From Clostridia bacterium (GTDB taxonomy: Bacteria > Bacillota > DSM-12270 > Thermacetogeniales > Thermacetogeniaceae), in NCBI GenBank assembly GCA_902812435.1, contig CADDZA010000003.1, positions 1-55,875 of the forward strand: 55,875 bases of DNA, in the 5' to 3' direction. A program made the position numbers and the translations under genes. The notes below the pieces were generated by a model, which ran no database searches, was not told where the DNA came from, and saw only the letters and a list, made by a program, of their open reading frames with translations. Position 1 is the stretch's first letter. Each line of letters begins with the position of its first letter. Shown here piece by piece: positions 7,546 to 16,529 of this stretch.

Positions 7546-8412
7546 TTATTCCAGCATAGCAAGTCGCTGGGCGATCTCTTCCAGGTTTCCGGCCACTCTC
7601 CCCAACTGCTCGATGGTGGCCGCCACCTGTTCGGTCGATGCGGCCTGGCGTTCGCTCACACCCGCCGTTTCGACGACTTCTATTATTATTTCACCTACAG
7701 ATTTTTCAATATTCCGCAGGATCGATCCGATTTGTTCTGCGGACACGGCGCTATCCTCTGCGAGTTTACGAACCTCATCGGCAACCACGGCAAAACCACG
7801 CCCGTATTCCCCGGCACGGGCAGCTTCAATAGCCGCATTCAGGCCTAACAGCTTTGTCTGGGTGGCCACTTTTTTGATAAAGTTCAGCACCTCTCCCGTA
7901 TCGGTCACATGTTGCTTCGCCGTATCTGCAATGCTCCCCAGCTTTTTACTCTGTACAGCCAGATTCTCAGCTCCCGCCGCAAGCTCCTGGGCTGTTGCCG
8001 CTATCTCCCTCACGCTCCTGTTCAGTTCATCGGCCATCGCCGCCAGTTGCTGTGCCTGGGCATGGAGTTCCTTGATCATATCATCCTTCTCACTATTGGA
8101 ATCAACCATGATCATCATCAAACGCGCCACATGGGAGTCCACGATGGTGGCCCCAGGAGGTTTATTTTTATGTAAAAGTTCCTGCACTTTTGGATTTCCT
8201 GTGACCTCGACCACTATCTCTAAATTGGGCAAACGCAGCAGATCCAAACAATCATGAAAGGTTTTCACGCCCAGTTCCCTGGCAAGTCTCATCCCAGGAG
8301 CATCTTCGTTTACATCCGCGATTCCGACCACCCTTACGTCTGGAAGGCCGTCCATTACCTTTAAAACTGCCAATCCACCTTTCCCTGCCCCAACAATTCC
8401 AACATTGATCAT
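7546..8412 (-). CDS. Soluble methyl-accepting chemotaxis-type signalling protein with N-terminal Rossmann domain
   Basis: 288 residues in two parts. Residues 1-~105 form a dinucleotide-binding fold: [19 protein letters not shown] carries a GxGxxG loop, then [14 protein letters not shown] and [14 protein letters not shown], as in aspartate/homoserine dehydrogenase-type NAD domains. Residues ~110-288 are a compact MCP signalling domain, with the hairpin tip [20 protein letters not shown] and [14 protein letters not shown] nearly identical to the family consensus. No membrane segment is present. The architecture suggests a cytosolic receptor sensing NAD(H), NADP(H) or a metabolite and acting on CheA/CheW. 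No catalytic domain of an oxidoreductase follows the Rossmann part. It has a SigH-like promoter with an exact 0A box. Confidence 0.85.
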   Translation of the reverse strand: MINVGIVGAGKGGLAVLKVMDGLPDVRVVGIADVNEDAPGMRLARELGVKTFHDCLDLLRLPNLEIVVEVTGNPKVQELLHKNKPPGATIVDSHVARLMMIMVDSNSEKDDMIKELHAQAQQLAAMADELNRSVREIAATAQELAAGAENLAVQSKKLGSIADTAKQHVTDTGEVLNFIKKVATQTKLLGLNAAIEAARAGEYGRGFAVVADEVRKLAEDSAVSAEQIGSILRNIEKSVGEIIIEVVETAGVSERQAASTEQVAATIEQLGRVAGNLEEIAQRLAMLE

Positions 8413-8438
8413 TTTTGGTCCTCCCCTCGAAGCGATCT

Positions 8439-8466
8439 ATTTCGACATTTTGGCTTTTTTTCCTGC
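8439..8466 (-). promoter_or_regulatory. Predicted SigH-type promoter overlapping a consensus Spo0A box
   Basis: GCAGGAAAA (-35, 8458-8466), an 11-nt spacer and GTCGAAAT (-10, 8439-8446) match RnAGGAwWW and RnnGAAWW. TGTCGAA at 8441-8447 on the minus strand is the exact 0A-box core and overlaps the -10. The pair sits about 30 bases before the Rossmann-MCP start codon. The geometry is the same as in the spo0A promoter of this window (40907-40933). Confidence 0.6.
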
Positions 8467-8494
8467 ACTGGCAATATCGCCTTTCTCATTTGTT

Positions 8495-9031
8495 TTACTT
8501 AAAGATCAGGTTGCAAAGAAATATTGAGAGGAGAAGTCCTGTCAGATCTGCAATCAGGCCCAGGGCCAGGGCGTGACGGTACTTTTTTATCCCAACTGAA
8601 CCGAAATATATAGTTAATACGAAAAAGGTTGTATCCGTGGTACCCTGCATAACAGAGGCAAGCCGGCCGATAAATGAATCAGGCCCGTAGGTTTTAACCA
8701 ACTCTGTGGCAATTCCCAGAGCGCTGCTTCCGGAAAGCGGTCTCATCAAAGCCAGGGGTAGAACCTCCGGAGGTGCTCCCAGGATTCCCAGTACAGGAGC
8801 ACATAAGCGAGCGAGCATGTCCATTGCTCCCGAGACCCGAAATACTTTGATCGCCACAAACATCGCAACAAGGTACGGAATAATCCGTACGGCTATCTGA
8901 AAACCCTCTGCCGCTCCCTGGATAAATGTCTCGTAGACAGGAAGGCGGCGCGCCCAGCCAAGCAGCAGGAACACGCAAAAGAGTACCGGAATCGCCCAGT
9001 TTGATATTTTTGCCAGGATCAACTCTAGCAC
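8495..9031 (-). CDS. spmB: Spore maturation protein B
   Basis: 178 residues, very hydrophobic, with a nucleoside-recognition/Gate-like fold: IVRIIPYLVAMFVAI, LMRPLSGSSALGIATELV and VMQGTTDTTFFVLTIYFGS. SpmB works with SpmA in dehydrating the spore core. Four to five membrane segments are apparent. Its start overlaps the spmA stop by a few bases, and the dacB-spmA-spmB order reproduces the Bacillus subtilis sporulation operon, there transcribed by SigE in the mother cell. Confidence 0.93.
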   Translation of the reverse strand: MLELILAKISNWAIPVLFCVFLLLGWARRLPVYETFIQGAAEGFQIAVRIIPYLVAMFVAIKVFRVSGAMDMLARLCAPVLGILGAPPEVLPLALMRPLSGSSALGIATELVKTYGPDSFIGRLASVMQGTTDTTFFVLTIYFGSVGIKKYRHALALGLIADLTGLLLSIFLCNLIFK

Positions 9032-9630
9032 CTTTTAAACCTCCTGTACCAGGGGCGGAGCAAAGTGCGCCAGAGAATATCAATGATGATTATAATAACC
9101 ATGGAGAGACCTGTTGCGATAATCGTAGGTGCAACTATTTCCGTCGGATTAGAGGATCCTGCTGCAACCCGGACACCTATAATAGTTGCGGGAATAAGGG
9201 TAAGACAGGAAGTATTGAGGGCCAGAAAAGTGCACATGGCATCTGAAGCCGTGCTGGGGTCGGGGTTTATTTTTTGAAGTTCCTCCATCGCTTTCAGACC
9301 AAAAGGCGTCGCAGCATTCCCCAGCCCGAGAATGTTCGCGCTGATATTCATAATAATGGCGCCCAAGGCTGGGTGTTCCGGGGGAACGCCGGGGAATAAA
9401 ATTCCGGTAAGAGGACGCATACAACGGGCAATAAAGGTAATGAGCCCGGATTGCTTGGCAATTTCCAGCATGCCCAGCCAGAGAGTCATGAGTCCGATCA
9501 GATCCAGGCAGACCTTTACCCCTTCATTCGCACCGCTGAAAAAAGTTCCGGTTACGAGCTCTATTTTCCCGGTAAGGGCTCCGACTAAAATACCTCCTAA
9601 AAACAATATAAGCCAGATCAGGTCGAGCAT
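9025..9630 (-). CDS. spmA: Spore maturation protein A
   Basis: 201 residues, polytopic membrane protein. Diagnostic stretches are GALTGKIELVTGTFFSGANE, ARCMRPLTGILFPGVPPEHP and NILGLGNAATPFGLKAMEEL, followed by ALNTSCLTLIPATIIGVRVA. Acts with SpmB in spore-core dehydration. It begins 35 bases after the dacB stop and overlaps spmB, so the three are one operon. Confidence 0.94.
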   Translation of the reverse strand: MLDLIWLILFLGGILVGALTGKIELVTGTFFSGANEGVKVCLDLIGLMTLWLGMLEIAKQSGLITFIARCMRPLTGILFPGVPPEHPALGAIIMNISANILGLGNAATPFGLKAMEELQKINPDPSTASDAMCTFLALNTSCLTLIPATIIGVRVAAGSSNPTEIVAPTIIATGLSMVIIIIIDILWRTLLRPWYRRFKRC

Positions 9631-9664
9631 GTTTCTCCCCTCCAGTTTCTACCTAATTCAACCT

Positions 9665-10852
9665 TTATGTAGGAGAGGAATTAAATAGACCGGATCTCTG
9701 GCTTAAATTATCCAATATTTTATGGATAAGGAGCTTAAGTCTTATCCAAAACGACGGCCGCCTGCTGACATCTGATTGGGCTATAAGATTAATACTGCCG
9801 ATTTCCTTACCCTTCAATAAAATTCGAGTGGAACCGAGGACTGCCCCGCGTTTAACAGGTGCACGAACGCTCCCCGGTACGGAAACCCTATAAGACAGCA
9901 GTTTCCTCTCAGAAGGGGTAACCGCAACCACAATGTCCCGTTCCGGCTTTAAAAGAACATCCTGGGAGCACCCGCCAATGACATTTACTTTTAAAAGTTT
10001 TTCGTCCAATTTGATTGCATGTCCCTGATAACGAGCAAACGCATAATCGAGCAGTTTTTCGGTATCCTCATATACCTGTGATGAGTTGAGCACAACGGCG
10101 ATTAATTTCAAAGGACCCCGCTGAGCTGCTCCCACAAGGCAGTTTCCTGCTCTTTTGGTATATCCGGTTTTGACCCCAATTGCTCCACTGTACCTGTAGA
10201 GAAGCCTGTTTTTATTAAATAGTTGCCGGTTCCAGGGGTGACCTGTCCATGGTATCTCAATTGCTCTGGTTGCGACAACCCTTTGAAAAAGGGGATCAGC
10301 CATGGCCTGCCTGGTAAGAAAAGCAAGGTCATAAGCCGTAGTGTAATGGCCTGGGGCTTCGAGACCGTGGGGATTGCAGAAGTGCGTATTTTTCAAACCA
10401 AGCTGCCTGGCACGGATGTTCATTTTTTGCACAAATTTTTCTTGGGTGCCGGAAACGCTCTCCGCAAGGGCAACAGCCGCATCATTTGCTGAGTTTAACA
10501 TCATGGCGTACAAAAGCTCTTTCCGGCTCAATGTTTCTCCGGCTTCCAACCAGATAGAACTCTCACCAGTCTCTGCCGCGCGTTTGCTGATGCGCACTTT
10601 CCTATCCAACTGATCGTCCTCGACAACTAGTAGCGCCGTCATAATTTTTGTGAGGCTGGCCGGAGACATTCGCTGATGAGCATTTTTTTGGTAAAGGACC
10701 CGCCCTGAGCCTTCGTCTATAAGAATTGCTGCTTTTCCTTGTATCTCGGGCAAACTCAAGTCTGTTGCCTCGACAGGTTGGAGTACAGGGGTAACATTAA
10801 ACATAACCACAAATATTACAATAAACAAACATGACGTCATTCGCCATATCAT
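9665..10852 (-). CDS. dacB: D-alanyl-D-alanine carboxypeptidase, sporulation type (DacB-like)
   Basis: 395 residues. A signal peptide/hydrophobic segment (TSCLFIVIFVVMFNVTPVL) is followed by an S11 serine peptidase domain with catalytic SxxK in RMSPASLTKIMTAL, the SxN motif in MLNSANDAAVALAES and KTG in GAIGVKTGYTKRAGN. The C-terminal third carries the all-beta DacA-type domain and a final amphipathic or hydrophobic stretch (FWIRLKLLIHKIL). It trims pentapeptide stems of the spore cortex precursor. Position before spmA-spmB matches B. subtilis dacB. A second paralogue, dacF, is at 25741-26886. Confidence 0.92.
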   Translation of the reverse strand: MIWRMTSCLFIVIFVVMFNVTPVLQPVEATDLSLPEIQGKAAILIDEGSGRVLYQKNAHQRMSPASLTKIMTALLVVEDDQLDRKVRISKRAAETGESSIWLEAGETLSRKELLYAMMLNSANDAAVALAESVSGTQEKFVQKMNIRARQLGLKNTHFCNPHGLEAPGHYTTAYDLAFLTRQAMADPLFQRVVATRAIEIPWTGHPWNRQLFNKNRLLYRYSGAIGVKTGYTKRAGNCLVGAAQRGPLKLIAVVLNSSQVYEDTEKLLDYAFARYQGHAIKLDEKLLKVNVIGGCSQDVLLKPERDIVVAVTPSERKLLSYRVSVPGSVRAPVKRGAVLGSTRILLKGKEIGSINLIAQSDVSRRPSFWIRLKLLIHKILDNLSQRSGLFNSSPT

Positions 10853-10942
10853 GACGAGTTCAACCCCCAGAAGCTGCCGATAGGATAAGAGGATGCTTTT
10901 TAGAATTTCAGTTGCAGGCTTGATCCAACTAGCATAGCAAAG

Positions 10943-10964
10943 AAAAAAGGGGAAACAATTCCCC
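10943..10964 (-). terminator. Intrinsic terminator downstream of ytfJ
   Basis: On the minus strand GGGGAA, a 4-nt loop and TTCCCC are followed by TTTTTTC. It closes the trpS-scpA-scpB-DUF2953-ytfJ transcription unit about 40 bases after the ytfJ stop and isolates dacB, which then needs its own promoter in 10853-10942; I could not recognise a convincing SigE promoter there. Confidence 0.83.
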
Positions 10965-11003
10965 TCGTTCTATATCTTAATTATACATAGTTTTTCAACG
11001 CAT

Positions 11004-11447
11004 TTAAACTGTTGGAGAGGTTGACGTGGGTGTGGTAGTTGCCGTAGGAGGTGCCGGTGGTGCTGTCGGCTGTTGCCGCTTTAACATTCCCTGCAACTTT
11101 TCCAAAAGCTCCGGTGCTAAATCTATTAACCGGTCAACAACAAGATTTCCTTCAACAGGAAGCAGCCTGATCTGGTTATGACCCACAACCAGAAAACCGA
11201 CCGGTTGCACAGAAACACCACCTCCGCTGCCTCCACCAAAAGGAAGAGCGCTTTCTGCATCTCGGCTCCCTTCAGGCTGGTAGTCCGCCCCGCCTGCTGC
11301 AAAACCGCAAGAAACTCTTGAAACTGGCATAATTACGCTGCCGTCAGGTGTTTCAACGGGATCACCGATGATCGTGTTAACATCAATCATTTCTTTAATG
11401 TTTTCCATGGCTGTCTTCATGAGTGTTTCGATCGGATGGTCGCCCAA
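11004..11447 (-). CDS. ytfJ: Sporulation protein YtfJ (GerW family)
   Basis: About 147 residues. The N-terminal GDHPIETLMKTAMENIKEMI, then NTIIGDPVETPDGSVIMPVS, the glycine-rich PFGGGSGGGVSVQPVGFLVV and IRLLPVEGNLVVDRLIDLAP are characteristic of YtfJ/GerW, a forespore protein needed for normal germination in Bacillus. The last ~25 residues are a low-complexity Pro/Thr/Ser tail. The best start is TTG at 11447, with AGGAGG eight bases upstream; GTG at 11456 is too close to that site. It follows the DUF2953 gene, whose product commonly accompanies YtfJ. Confidence 0.9.
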   Translation of the reverse strand: MGDHPIETLMKTAMENIKEMIDVNTIIGDPVETPDGSVIMPVSRVSCGFAAGGADYQPEGSRDAESALPFGGGSGGGVSVQPVGFLVVGHNQIRLLPVEGNLVVDRLIDLAPELLEKLQGMLKRQQPTAPPAPPTATTTPTSTSPTV

Positions 11448-11469
11448 TACTTCCACCTCCTAGTGCTTT

Positions 11470-12150
11470 CTATTTGTTCAAAGATATCTGGAACCACCAA
11501 AGCAAAAATTTCATCAACTGGATCATAATATGGCCTAAACGTGTCTCTAATATGCAATCCAGACTGATTTCAAAGTCTGTCTTTCCGAATTTTGGGACAA
11601 CCCGAAACCTCGGACCGGGAGGAAGAATCCGGAGCCAGCTGGATATACACCCGATTATATACCCTTTGAGAACCCATAGCAGCCCGGTGGCCATACCTGT
11701 TGCTGCGTAATCATTGAAACCGACGGTGGTATTCCAGGCGAATCGCTTACAGACACTATGACGCATGAAGACCTGTATAAAATTAATAAACTTTTTCAAT
11801 GTCAGGTAATAAAATTTAATCTCATTCAGGGAGCGAAGACTACGACGGTGAGATTTGCGCTTCATGCGTGAGAATAACTTTATTCCCGTCCTTTTAACCA
11901 AACCGACTTTAGGTTCTTCGCTTTTTATCTGCCGACCAAATAAAAACTTCGTACCAAATCCTATACGACCGTTAAAAATTTGAAATCTCAACAATAACGA
12001 ATGTTTTTTCCCCTTCCCCTTGTACTTAATATGTAGCTGGATGGGCAAAGCAATAAGGACATAAACCACAACTGCAAGAAGTGCAATTAAAACCAAGGAA
12101 AAGTCGAGCCCGTGCAAAAACCCTGTCACCTCGGCAATTAATCCCAGCAT
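11470..12150 (-). CDS. DUF2953-family membrane protein
   Basis: 226 residues. An N-terminal membrane segment (FSLVLIALLAVVVYVLIALP) precedes a basic soluble part; a second hydrophobic stretch appears near residues 155-170 (MATGLLWVLKGYIIGCI), and the C-terminus reads GRHIMIQLMKFLLWW-like (here RLGHIMIQLMKFLLWWF). The adjacent ytfJ and this fold pattern match the DUF2953 proteins found beside YtfJ in spore formers. Function unknown; a sporulation role is inferred only from the conserved pairing. No clear SD precedes the ATG at 12150, so a start further downstream is possible. Confidence 0.75.
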   Translation of the reverse strand: MLGLIAEVTGFLHGLDFSLVLIALLAVVVYVLIALPIQLHIKYKGKGKKHSLLLRFQIFNGRIGFGTKFLFGRQIKSEEPKVGLVKRTGIKLFSRMKRKSHRRSLRSLNEIKFYYLTLKKFINFIQVFMRHSVCKRFAWNTTVGFNDYAATGMATGLLWVLKGYIIGCISSWLRILPPGPRFRVVPKFGKTDFEISLDCILETRLGHIMIQLMKFLLWWFQISLNK

Positions 12151-12194
12151 TAATTAGGTTCGCGCACTTTTTCAAAAATATACCATCATCCGGA

Positions 12195-12731
12195 TTATTC
12201 TGGCTTTTCAACGGGTTTAAGAGGTGGCAGGTCGTCCAGGCTTTTAAGACCGAATGTTTCCAGGAAGGCTGTCGTTGTACCGTAGAGGACCGGCCGGCCA
12301 GGGCCCTCCCCGCGGCCGACCTCTTTGATCAAGCCGCGGTCCAAAAGGTTGGCTAAAACGTGATCAACCTTGACTCCCCGTATTATCTCAATTTTTGCCC
12401 GCGTCACTGGCTGGTAGTAAGCGATAATGCTCAACGTTTCCAGGGCGGCTGAGGACAATGGAGGTTCTTTTACTCTCTCCTGCTGGAGTTTCTGTACGTA
12501 GGGATGGTATTCCTTGCGGGTGACCAACTGGTAACCGTGAGCAACTTCTACCAACTGAAGCCCGTGGCCGGGCTGGTCATAGAGTTTCTGCAGTTCTCCT
12601 AAAAGCTGTTTAACATCCTCGGGAAGCAACCCCAAAAGGCTGCTCAACCTGTCCAATGTCAGTGGCTCTGAACTAGAAAAAAGCAGGGCATCTAAAATGG
12701 CCATGGCTTCTTTCGGAAAAATTACAGACAT
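12195..12731 (-). CDS. scpB: Segregation and condensation protein B
   Basis: About 178 residues with two winged-helix domains. Key stretches are AILDALLFSSSEPLTLDRLS, the central LETLSIIAYYQPVTRAKIEI with RGVKVDHVLANLLDRGLIKE, and GRPVLYGTTTAFLETFGL. ScpB pairs with ScpA and SMC to form the bacterial condensin. The ATG at 12731 has GGGAGGAG five bases upstream; the longer frame to 12773 overlaps scpA without support. scpA ends 25 bases upstream, so the two are co-transcribed. Confidence 0.95.
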   Translation of the reverse strand: MSVIFPKEAMAILDALLFSSSEPLTLDRLSSLLGLLPEDVKQLLGELQKLYDQPGHGLQLVEVAHGYQLVTRKEYHPYVQKLQQERVKEPPLSSAALETLSIIAYYQPVTRAKIEIIRGVKVDHVLANLLDRGLIKEVGRGEGPGRPVLYGTTTAFLETFGLKSLDDLPPLKPVEKPE

Positions 12732-12756
12732 GCCAGCTCCTCCCAGAGAACATATC

Positions 12757-13473
12757 TTAGCAAGCCGGGGCAAGATAAATATCTCCTGAGTGGTCCTCCT
12801 GCCTCACTTTAATCTTTCCCTGGTAGACCAGTTCCAATATGGCAAGAAAAGTTATAATAAGTTCCTCCCTACGTGAGTTTGGAAGAAACATCTCGCGAAA
12901 TAGAATACCCTCCGGTTTTTGCATAAGAAAACCCAAAACCACCTCGATCCTCTCCCATATGTCAAGCACAGGAGCCTGGACTTGATAGGGCTCCGGAGGA
13001 ACATTTCGTTTCAGCACTTCCTTGAAAGCAGAAACAAGCAATGAAATGTCCAGGTGCTTGACCTTTGGAAGGTCTTCCTTCTGAAAGGGTTTTGCAGGGC
13101 GTTTATGGATCAACCGCCAGTCTTCAGCGCGCTTCTCGAGGATGGCGGCAGCTTCCTTGATACTCAAATATTCCAGTCCGAAATCAACATCAATGCCACC
13201 ATCCTCTTCTAATTCTATGCCTTCATCCGTAGCGTCCTGCTCCGGCCTCGGCAGCACTAACTGCGCCTTAACGGAGAGAAGGGTAGCCGCAATTACCAAA
13301 AAGCGGCTACCCTCTTCAACATCGGTAAATTCGGTTTTCATAAAATAATCCATAAACTGATCAATGATCTCACAGACGGATACAGAAGCAACAGCAATTT
13401 CTTGCCTTTCTACGAGTTTAAGGAGCAGGTCAAGCGGCCCCTCATAAACTCCCAATTTTACACGGTATTTCAA
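12757..13473 (-). CDS. scpA: Segregation and condensation protein A
   Basis: 238 residues; the kleisin subunit linking SMC heads. The N-terminus YRVKLGVYEGPLDLLLKLVE is the family signature, followed by FLVIAATLLSVKAQLVLPRP, and a C-terminal winged helix (FLAILELVYQGKIKVRQEDH). The start is TTG at 13473, inside the end of trpS (32-base overlap); comparison with known ScpA N-termini (MQYQVKxDxFEGPLDLLL type) supports it. The acidic linker region (GIELEEDGGIDVDFG) is variable in the family. Confidence 0.95.
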   Translation of the reverse strand: MKYRVKLGVYEGPLDLLLKLVERQEIAVASVSVCEIIDQFMDYFMKTEFTDVEEGSRFLVIAATLLSVKAQLVLPRPEQDATDEGIELEEDGGIDVDFGLEYLSIKEAAAILEKRAEDWRLIHKRPAKPFQKEDLPKVKHLDISLLVSAFKEVLKRNVPPEPYQVQAPVLDIWERIEVVLGFLMQKPEGILFREMFLPNSRREELIITFLAILELVYQGKIKVRQEDHSGDIYLAPAC

Positions 13474-14455
13474 GTCCCATCGCCGCCCGTACTTCTTCCA
13501 TAGTCTGGCGCGCCTTATGCCGCGCCTTCTTGCCCCCGTCGTTCAGGATATCCCACACGTAGTCGGGGTCTTTCTCCAATTCGCGGCGCCGCTCCCAGTA
13601 AGGCGAAAGAAATTCAATAAGAATTTGCGCCAATTTCTTTTTGCAGGGAACACATCCTATTTCGCCCCGTCTGCATACCCGATCGATCTCTTCAACTTCA
13701 GGTTGGTTAAACATTCGATGAAAGGCGTAAATATTGCAGACATCCGGGTGGCCCGGGTCCTTTGCATGAATGCGTTCAGGATCTGTGATCATTTGCCGCA
13801 CCCTCGCTTGAATTTCTTCGGGTGTTGTGGCAATAGGTATATGATTGCCGTAACTCTTACTCATCTTCCTGCCGTCAATCCCGGGCACGAGAGCAACCTC
13901 AGCGAGATAAGGTTGCGGTTCGGGGAAAACCTTTTTTTGATAAATATAGTTAAAACGCCGTGCCACTTCCCGGCATAATTCCAGATGAGGGAGTTGGTCT
14001 TCTCCGACCGGCACCATGTTAGCCTTGTATACCAAAATATCAGCAGCCTGTAAAAGCGGGTATCCTAAAAAACCATATGTTGTAATGTCCTTACCCTGCT
14101 CCCGGAACTGCTGGATCTGATCCTTGTAGGTCGGGCAGCGCTCCAGCCAGGAAACCGGTGTGATTAAAGAAAAGAGCAGGTGCAGTTCAGCGTGTTCCTT
14201 AACGTCGGACTGGACAAATATCGTGCTCTGCTTCGGGTCAAGGCCTACCGTCAACCAGTCAAGCACCATCTCCCTGGTATTTTCTACCGTCTGCCCGGGT
14301 TCGTCATAAGCAGTAGTCAAAGCATGCCAGTTGGCGACCATAAAAAAACAGTGATATCTATCCTGGAGCTTGCTCCAGTTCTGCAAAACGCTCAAGTGTC
14401 CAAGGTGAAGGCGGCCGGTGGGGCGCATCCCGCTCAAGATAGTACCCTGCTTCAT
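13442..14455 (-). CDS. trpS: Tryptophanyl-tRNA synthetase
   Basis: 337 residues, class Ic aminoacyl-tRNA synthetase charging tRNA-Trp. The HIGH-like motif appears as TGRLHLGHLSVLQNW near residue 13, and KMSKS as DGRKMSKSYGNHIPI near residue 195. GVPVGEDQ-type tryptophan-pocket sequence (NMVPVGEDQLPHLELCREVA) is present. No T-box leader is visible in the 47 bases separating it from the M50 peptidase gene; it may be expressed from the lysA promoter. Confidence 0.96.
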   Translation of the reverse strand: MKQGTILSGMRPTGRLHLGHLSVLQNWSKLQDRYHCFFMVANWHALTTAYDEPGQTVENTREMVLDWLTVGLDPKQSTIFVQSDVKEHAELHLLFSLITPVSWLERCPTYKDQIQQFREQGKDITTYGFLGYPLLQAADILVYKANMVPVGEDQLPHLELCREVARRFNYIYQKKVFPEPQPYLAEVALVPGIDGRKMSKSYGNHIPIATTPEEIQARVRQMITDPERIHAKDPGHPDVCNIYAFHRMFNQPEVEEIDRVCRRGEIGCVPCKKKLAQILIEFLSPYWERRRELEKDPDYVWDILNDGGKKARHKARQTMEEVRAAMGLEIPCKIGSL

Positions 14456-14503
14456 ATTGCATCCCTTCCTTGTAATTTCAACATATTTACCACCCTCTCC
14501 GGC

Positions 14504-15139
14504 CTAAACGAAGGGACCGGCGACAAAACGGGTGATGACCGTAAAGAAATTATACAGCCAGGAAGCAATGGGAGACAGTACAAGGCCGACTATACCAGTG
14601 AAGATCAAAAGGATCAGGACAATGGCTCCATACCTTTCCAGCTGGTATATCAATTCGCTGGAGGGAAACAAGCCTGCCAGGATCCTGGAGCCGTCCAGGG
14701 GAGGTACGGGAATCAGATTGAACAGGGCCAGGTAAATGTTGATAAAGATAATACCATTAAGGATTTCCGTTATATAAAAATTCGGCACAACTCCTTCAGG
14801 TATGGCAAGGCTTCTAATAAGGGTAGCCGTAAACGCAACCAGCAGGTTCATGATCGGTCCAGCCGAAGCAACCAGCATCATCCCCTTGCTGCGATCCCCC
14901 TTGAAATTCAGGGGATTAACCTGAACCGGCTTTGCCCACCCGAAGTGGGTAACAAGCAGAAGCAGGAAACCGATGGGATCCAGGTGAGCAACCGGATTTA
15001 AGGTGAGCCTACCCTGATAGCGCGGTGTTGGATCGCCCAGCCAGTCGGCTACCTTGCCATGCGCATATTCATGAAAGGTAAGGGCGATAATCACCGCAGG
15101 CAACCAGAGAATAAGCTCATTAATATTAAAACCGTACAT
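14504..15139 (-). CDS. Site-2 protease-type M50 family metalloprotease
   Basis: 211 residues, polytopic. The zinc motif HEYAHG (HExxH, about residue 23) lies in the first hydrophobic helix, and the second metal site is in FNLIPVPPLDGSRILAGL (NxxPxPxLDG). This compact S2P subgroup without PDZ domain is common in Firmicutes between lysA and trpS/scpA (YwhC-like). It presumably cleaves substrates within the membrane; the substrate is unknown. ATG at 15139 is preceded by AAGGG, six bases after the lysA stop. Confidence 0.9.
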   Translation of the reverse strand: MYGFNINELILWLPAVIIALTFHEYAHGKVADWLGDPTPRYQGRLTLNPVAHLDPIGFLLLLVTHFGWAKPVQVNPLNFKGDRSKGMMLVASAGPIMNLLVAFTATLIRSLAIPEGVVPNFYITEILNGIIFINIYLALFNLIPVPPLDGSRILAGLFPSSELIYQLERYGAIVLILLIFTGIVGLVLSPIASWLYNFFTVITRFVAGPFV

Positions 15140-15145
15140 CAGTAT

Positions 15146-16480
15146 CTAACCCTTCTGCCGGCAGGTTCCAAGCAAACGCGGTGGTATGCGATGGCGTCTT
15201 CTCAAATCCTCGTAGGTTTCCCTCTCTACAATCAGATCGGCGCTGCCGTCCTTTACCAATACCACAGCGGGCCTTGGAAGGCCGTTATAGTTGCTTGACA
15301 TGGAATAATTATAAGCCCCCGTACAGGATATGGCCAGGAGGTCCCCCGGTTCCACCTTTGGAACTGCCAGATCCCAGATCAGCATATCACCGGACTCGCA
15401 GCACCTTCCCGTAACTGAAACCACTTCCTGAGCCGACATATCCGCCTTATTGGCAATCAGTCCTTCATACTTTGCCTGGTATAAGGCAACCCTTGGGTTA
15501 TCGGTCATACCACCATCAACTGCCACGTACTTGCGTATACCCGGGATATCCTTAATACCACCAATCGTATATAGTGTCGTTCCGGCAGGGCTGATAATGG
15601 AACGGCCGGGCTCTACGATCAGACTCGGCCTCGGGTAGCCCCATTTTTGGCAACAGTCATCCACACTGGATTGTATAGCAACAGCATAATCCTTGATAGA
15701 CGGAGGGTTATCCCCGTCGCTGTAATAAACCCCGAGACCGCCACCCAGATCGAGTTCCTCTGCCGTCCAACCGAGCTCGTCGCGAATTTCCTTTAAGAAC
15801 TTCATCATTACCTGTGCGGTATGACGGAATGCATCCAGTTCGAAGATTTGGGATCCGATATGACAGTGCAGACCCTTAAGAACAATGTCGTTTGATGCCA
15901 GGGCGATTTTGACGGCATTTAGAGCATCCCCGTTTGCCAGGGTAAACCCGAACTTGGAGTCGGTTTGACCCGTTGTTATAAAAGAGTGGGTGTGAGCCTC
16001 AATCCCAGGGGCGATCCTCAGCAGTACCGCCGGGCGCACCCCCTCCTGGGAGGCCAGTTTTTCCAGCGTCTCCAGATCAAAGTAATTGTCAATTACAATT
16101 CGTCCTACTCCGCTCTTCAAGGCATACAACATTTCGGCCGGAGATTTGTTATTTCCATGCAGAAATATTTTTTCGGCAGGAAATCCCGAACTCAATGCAA
16201 TTGAAAGCTCCCCACCGGATACAACATCGAGCCCTAAACCCTCTTCGGCCACAATCCGGCTCATGGCTCCAACTAAAAAAGCCTTGCCCGCATAAATAAC
16301 CAAATCGTTGCTGTTTTCTTTAGTAAAAGCATCGTAGTACTCGCGGCAATTACTCCGCAGCAAGGCTTCATCTATCACGTAAAGGGGGGTCCCGAAATCG
16401 CGGGCGAGATCCACAGTGTCGCAGCCGCCGATTTCTAGATGACCGGCAGCATTAATCCTCATTGTTCCCTGCAGTCTCAA
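15146..16480 (-). CDS. lysA: Diaminopimelate decarboxylase
   Basis: 444 residues; PLP enzyme making L-lysine from meso-diaminopimelate. VIYAGKAFLVGAMSRIV holds the PLP lysine, GLHCHIGSQIFEL and LDLGGGLGVYY are conserved fold-III elements, and VTGRCCESGDML carries the CESGD substrate motif. The family N-terminus (GTMRINAAGHLEIGGCDTVD) supports the TTG start at 16480, behind GGAAGGAG. A good sigma-A promoter lies at 16530-16559. No L-box-type riboswitch is evident in the short leader. Confidence 0.95.
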   Translation of the reverse strand: MRLQGTMRINAAGHLEIGGCDTVDLARDFGTPLYVIDEALLRSNCREYYDAFTKENSNDLVIYAGKAFLVGAMSRIVAEEGLGLDVVSGGELSIALSSGFPAEKIFLHGNNKSPAEMLYALKSGVGRIVIDNYFDLETLEKLASQEGVRPAVLLRIAPGIEAHTHSFITTGQTDSKFGFTLANGDALNAVKIALASNDIVLKGLHCHIGSQIFELDAFRHTAQVMMKFLKEIRDELGWTAEELDLGGGLGVYYSDGDNPPSIKDYAVAIQSSVDDCCQKWGYPRPSLIVEPGRSIISPAGTTLYTIGGIKDIPGIRKYVAVDGGMTDNPRVALYQAKYEGLIANKADMSAQEVVSVTGRCCESGDMLIWDLAVPKVEPGDLLAISCTGAYNYSMSSNYNGLPRPAVVLVKDGSADLIVERETYEDLRRRHRIPPRLLGTCRQKG

Positions 16481-16529
16481 TGGCTATACTCCTTCCTCCG
16501 TTTTCCGCTTTCTCCCATACATTTAGGTT

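Noticed and set aside
7613-8257. 214-codon plus-strand frame
   Set aside because: Serine/alanine-rich shadow of the MCP signalling domain on the other strand.
14180-15001. 273-codon plus-strand frame
   Set aside because: Antisense to trpS and the M50 peptidase, which have strong family motifs; no SD or homology-like pattern.
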